Of a stretch of DNA of 64,000 nucleotides, positions 61,373 to 64,000 are shown piece by piece. The translations under genes were made by a program, and so were the position numbers. Positions within the stretch are counted from its first letter, which is position 1, and each line of letters begins with the position of its first letter. The stretch is from M3007 sp035299505 (GTDB lineage: Bacteria > Bacteroidota > Bacteroidia > Chitinophagales > Saprospiraceae), in contig DATGWL010000101.1 in the NCBI GenBank assembly GCA_035299505.1, positions 62,001 through 126,000 on the forward strand, in the 5' to 3' direction. A model generated the notes under the pieces. The model saw only the letters and a list, made by a program, of their open reading frames with translations, ran no database searches and was not told the DNA's origin.

Positions 61373-62185
61373 ATGAGCTTACCAGCCAGCAGGCTTCAAC
61401 GCATTTTAAATGAACCGCCTGTTAATTTCCGACTAGGCGACTACATTTCCCAGGGCTTCGATTTCATGAACAAAAACTTCGGCATGTTGCTGGGGTTCGT
61501 GCTTGTGTCCATGGTGATCAGCTTTTTTGCCCAGATTATACCCATCGCAGGTTTTGTTATAGGTCTGATCATCTCCCCGGTTCTACAGGTAGGTTATGCC
61601 CAATTCACCTATGCTGCAGTGAAAGAAAACCGGGTAGACTTTTCCGAATTTTTTAAAGGTTTTAATCGCATCGGGCCCCTGGTTTCTACCTATTTGATGA
61701 CAGTCCTGATCATGTTGGTCATTTTAATTCCCGGATTGATGCTGTGGTATCAGGCTGGGTTGTTTGATTGGTTTTTAACCATCATGGAAGATTATCCATT
61801 TCTGGAGAATACTACTGATATATGGGATTCTTTGGACATGACGAATTTCCTGCTTGGCGCCTTGCTAATGGCAGCCGGTGGCCTTATCATTGGAGTGTTG
61901 TTTGTCTGGGCTATGAACCTTGTCTGGTTTTTTGATATCAGCCCGATGGAGGCGCTTGCGGCCAGCAGAAAACTGGTGGCCAAAAATTGGGTATCAGTAG
62001 CTATTTTCCTTGTATTATCCAGCATTATTGCTTCAATTGGCTTATTGCTCTGCGGTATTGGGTTCTTGTATACAGCTCCGGCTATGGCTGTAGCCCAATT
62101 TTTTGCCTTTGCAGATTCCGCCAAAATTCTGGAAGATGACGACAATCAGCAGGAACCTGATATTATCGATCATTTTATTGCTTAA
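61373..62185 (+). CDS. Polytopic membrane protein, DUF975-like
   Basis: 270 residues with five to six membrane segments (about 35-65, 110-130, 155-180, 195-240). It begins LNEPPVNFRLGDYISQGFDFMNKNFGMLLGFVLVSM, a pattern seen in DUF975 or glycerophosphodiester-phosphodiesterase membrane domains. There are no catalytic residues, so it is probably a scaffold or helper membrane protein. Its stop overlaps the next start by one base (TAATG), so it is co-translated with the GluQ-like synthetase. Confidence 0.75.
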   Translation: MSLPASRLQRILNEPPVNFRLGDYISQGFDFMNKNFGMLLGFVLVSMVISFFAQIIPIAGFVIGLIISPVLQVGYAQFTYAAVKENRVDFSEFFKGFNRIGPLVSTYLMTVLIMLVILIPGLMLWYQAGLFDWFLTIMEDYPFLENTTDIWDSLDMTNFLLGALLMAAGGLIIGVLFVWAMNLVWFFDISPMEALAASRKLVAKNWVSVAIFLVLSSIIASIGLLLCGIGFLYTAPAMAVAQFFAFADSAKILEDDDNQQEPDIIDHFIA

Positions 62186-63021
62186 TGAGCACATTTAACC
62201 AGCAGTTCAGGGCATTTGTTGAAAGTATTAATCCGAAAAGTTGTCTGCGCATGGCGCCTACGCCCTCCGGATACCTGCACATGGGCAATGCTTTCAATTT
62301 CGCCCTGAACTGGCTGGCAGCCAGAGGTCGCGGGGGTACACTTTTATTGCGCATAGATGATCTGGATGCCGACCGGAAACGCCCTGAATACGTTCAGGAT
62401 ATTTGGGATACGCTTGCCTGGTTGGAGCTCGACTATGATCGTGAGCCGGTTTTTCAATCAGATCACTCCCGTCTTCCCTTGTACCATGATGCGCTCCGCA
62501 GGCTGCGCGAGAAGGAGCTACTGTTTGCCTGTCGTAAATCAAGAAAGGAGCTTGAGCCATACGGGGGGCGTTACCCTGAAGTTTTTCGACAGCAGGGATT
62601 GGACCTGGACGAGCCGGATGTAGCCTGGCGGGTTAAAACGCCTCCAGGTTTCCCCATACCTGATTTTGTTGTGCGGCGACGGGATGGCATTCCAGCCTAT
62701 CAGATTGCCAGTTTGGCCGATGATCTGGATTTAGGCATAACCCATCTTATACGGGGCGCAGATTTGGAGGCTTCCAGTATGGCGCAACAATATCTGGCAT
62801 CCTGTTTGGGTGAGCAGGCTTTTTCCCGGATTCAGTTTCTGCATCATCCTTTGCTACTGGATGAAGATGGCGGCAAATTGTCGAAATCTGCCGGCTCGGC
62901 CTCCCTCAGGCATTTGCGGGAAAGTCAATTCTCCCCACAAGATTTGTTTGCCAAACTAGGCGTATGGCTTCAGGTAGAGGCCAATTCAGCAGCTTCCCTT
63001 CTTCAGGCGCTCAATAGTTGA
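62185..63021 (+). CDS. gluQ: Glutamyl-Q tRNA(Asp) synthetase-like protein
   Basis: 278 residues: the catalytic half of glutamyl-tRNA synthetase without an anticodon-binding domain, as in GluQ. HIGH-type motif PTPSGYLHMGNAFNFALNWL (about 26-45) and KMSKS-type KLSKSAGSASL (about 232-242) are present; LLLRIDDLDADRKRPEYV fits. GluQ attaches glutamate to queuosine at the anticodon of tRNA-Asp. The CxC zinc pair of many GluQ proteins appears reduced to a single Cys (LLFACRKSRKEL). It overlaps the preceding gene by one base. Confidence 0.85.
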   Translation: MSTFNQQFRAFVESINPKSCLRMAPTPSGYLHMGNAFNFALNWLAARGRGGTLLLRIDDLDADRKRPEYVQDIWDTLAWLELDYDREPVFQSDHSRLPLYHDALRRLREKELLFACRKSRKELEPYGGRYPEVFRQQGLDLDEPDVAWRVKTPPGFPIPDFVVRRRDGIPAYQIASLADDLDLGITHLIRGADLEASSMAQQYLASCLGEQAFSRIQFLHHPLLLDEDGGKLSKSAGSASLRHLRESQFSPQDLFAKLGVWLQVEANSAASLLQALNS

Positions 63022-63072
63022 ACCCTGAGGCGCCTGTGTTGTTGTAACGGCATCTTATTCAAGGATGTTGAT

Positions 63073-63978
63073 ATGACGAAGACGATACTTATTGCCGGAG
63101 GTACAGGCCTCATTGGAAACCGGTTAATTCCTATGCTGCGTGCCGATGGCTGGACCATTCGCCTGCTCACCCGCAAGCCTAAAGGATCTGAGCAATTTCA
63201 TTGGGATCCCCTGACCAACAAGATTGACCCAGCGGCCCTGCAAGGCGTTCAAGCTGTGATAAACCTGGCGGGAGCAGGGATTGCAGACAAACGCTGGACT
63301 GCCCAACGCAAAAAAGAACTGATAGAAAGCAGGGTAAAAGCTGCTGACTTGCTTTGGCAACATTTTTCCCAACAGTCCACCCGTCCGGAGGTTTATTTGT
63401 CGGCTTCGGCCATTGGTTTTTATGGAAATTCAGGAGAAGCCTGGATGTCGGAAGATGATGAGCCGGTTGAAGAGTCCTTCATGGTAGATTGTTGCCGGCA
63501 ATGGGAATCTGCGGCTGACCGGTTTACTCAGCTGGGTATCCGAACGGCCAAATTCAGGATTGGGGTAGTATTGGCACAGGAGGGCGGGGCACTGGCGGAG
63601 ATCATCAAACCTGTTCGTTTTGGCCTGGGCGCTTATTTTGGAGATGGCCAGGCATGGTGGTCGTGGATACACCGCGATGATGTTTGCGGAGCCTTTTTAT
63701 GGGCTTTGCAGCAACCTGAAGCCTCCGGGGTTTATAACCTGGTAGCGCCAAATCCGGTACGAGGCAAAGCACTGGTAGTGAGTACGGCCTGGGCCATGCG
63801 AAAAAAGGTGTTGCTGGCTCCTGCGCCCTCATTTGTACTCAGGCTGATGCTCGGTGAAATGTCGGCAGTAATTTTAAACAGCAACCGTGTTTCTGCTGAT
63901 AAATTGCTGAAATCCGGATTTGCTTTTCAATATCCTGAGCTGGAGCCTGCACTTCGTCATATTTTTGCGACTAAATAA
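63073..63978 (+). CDS. TIGR01777-family NAD-dependent epimerase
   Basis: 301 residues, an SDR-type Rossmann protein. ILIAGGTGLIGNRLIPML is the nucleotide motif; NLAGAGIADKRWTAQRKKEL, SASAIGFYGNSGE, and SWIHRDDVCGAFLWAL are TIGR01777 (YfcH/SDR39U1) signatures. The reaction is not established for the family. The gene ends 22 nt before the window edge; the rest is too short to interpret. Confidence 0.92.
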   Translation: MTKTILIAGGTGLIGNRLIPMLRADGWTIRLLTRKPKGSEQFHWDPLTNKIDPAALQGVQAVINLAGAGIADKRWTAQRKKELIESRVKAADLLWQHFSQQSTRPEVYLSASAIGFYGNSGEAWMSEDDEPVEESFMVDCCRQWESAADRFTQLGIRTAKFRIGVVLAQEGGALAEIIKPVRFGLGAYFGDGQAWWSWIHRDDVCGAFLWALQQPEASGVYNLVAPNPVRGKALVVSTAWAMRKKVLLAPAPSFVLRLMLGEMSAVILNSNRVSADKLLKSGFAFQYPELEPALRHIFATK

Positions 63979-64000
63979 CCATCCTGATCAATTTACACCA

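Overview
The window looks like chromosomal DNA of a free-living Bacteroidota, most likely the Saprospiria/Lewinella/Haliscomenobacter side of the phylum. The reasons are these: secreted proteins with type IX secretion (T9SS) C-terminal sorting domains, both type A and type B; a GldN homologue; promoters of the Bacteroidota form TTG-N18-20-TAnnTTTG; no clear Shine-Dalgarno sites; and several TTG/GTG starts. I recognised no rRNA, tRNA, CRISPR array, phage or transposase gene. Placement below phylum is inference.

Layout. 1-5.4 kb: a metal-acquisition region on the minus strand. A His-rich membrane peptide, a ZnuD-like TonB receptor and a lipoprotein form a unit closed by a terminator. A second TonB receptor, cut by the window edge, has its own promoter overlapped by a DtxR/MntR-like operator. 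5.4-7.8 kb: alkyltransferase-like protein, rsmA and an O-antigen-ligase-like gene. 8-16.3 kb: a lipoprotein methyltransferase, a site-2 protease, an outer-membrane barrel, a RMND1/DUF155 protein, a BASS transporter, a degenerate amidohydrolase, an AT-rich lipoprotein between direct repeats, and an MBL hydrolase. 16.3-23.3 kb: surface proteins (T9SS propeller, DUF1800/DUF1501 pair, Ig/PKD-like protein). 23.5-27.3 kb: accD, a GT39-like glycosyltransferase, a GNAT and an Mfd cut off after its UvrB-like module. 27.3-38 kb: T9SS adhesin, heptose kinase and GmhB, GldN, Mrp/ApbC, CoA transferase, Nnr and LuxC-like reductase. 38.2-42.8 kb: a three-gene ABC/HlyD/TolC export system whose ATPase has unusual motifs. 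42.8-49.1 kb: large T9SS proteins and an OmpA lipoprotein. 49.3-56.5 kb: threonylcarbamoyl-AMP synthase, a Gfo/Idh oxidoreductase, and a run from a sugar dehydrogenase through lspA to korAB. 56.6-64 kb: GH3 protein, DUF1801, GNAT, EttA with tandem terminators, a membrane protein, a GluQ-like synthetase and a TIGR01777 epimerase.

The most unusual structure is between genes. Several convergent gene pairs have their whole intergenic space filled by long inverted repeats of at least three unrelated sequence families: 10-bp-phased AATGACC arrays, a 9-bp-like AAGGCGCAAAGACACGAAG family, and a TGAG/CACTAAG family. Some arrays begin exactly at, or contribute, the stop codons of their neighbours. The AATGACC and TGAG families also occur as single-arm arrays between co-directional genes and in the 5' region of the ligase gene. 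I regard this repeat layer, the truncated Mfd and the operator-controlled metal region as the best leads.
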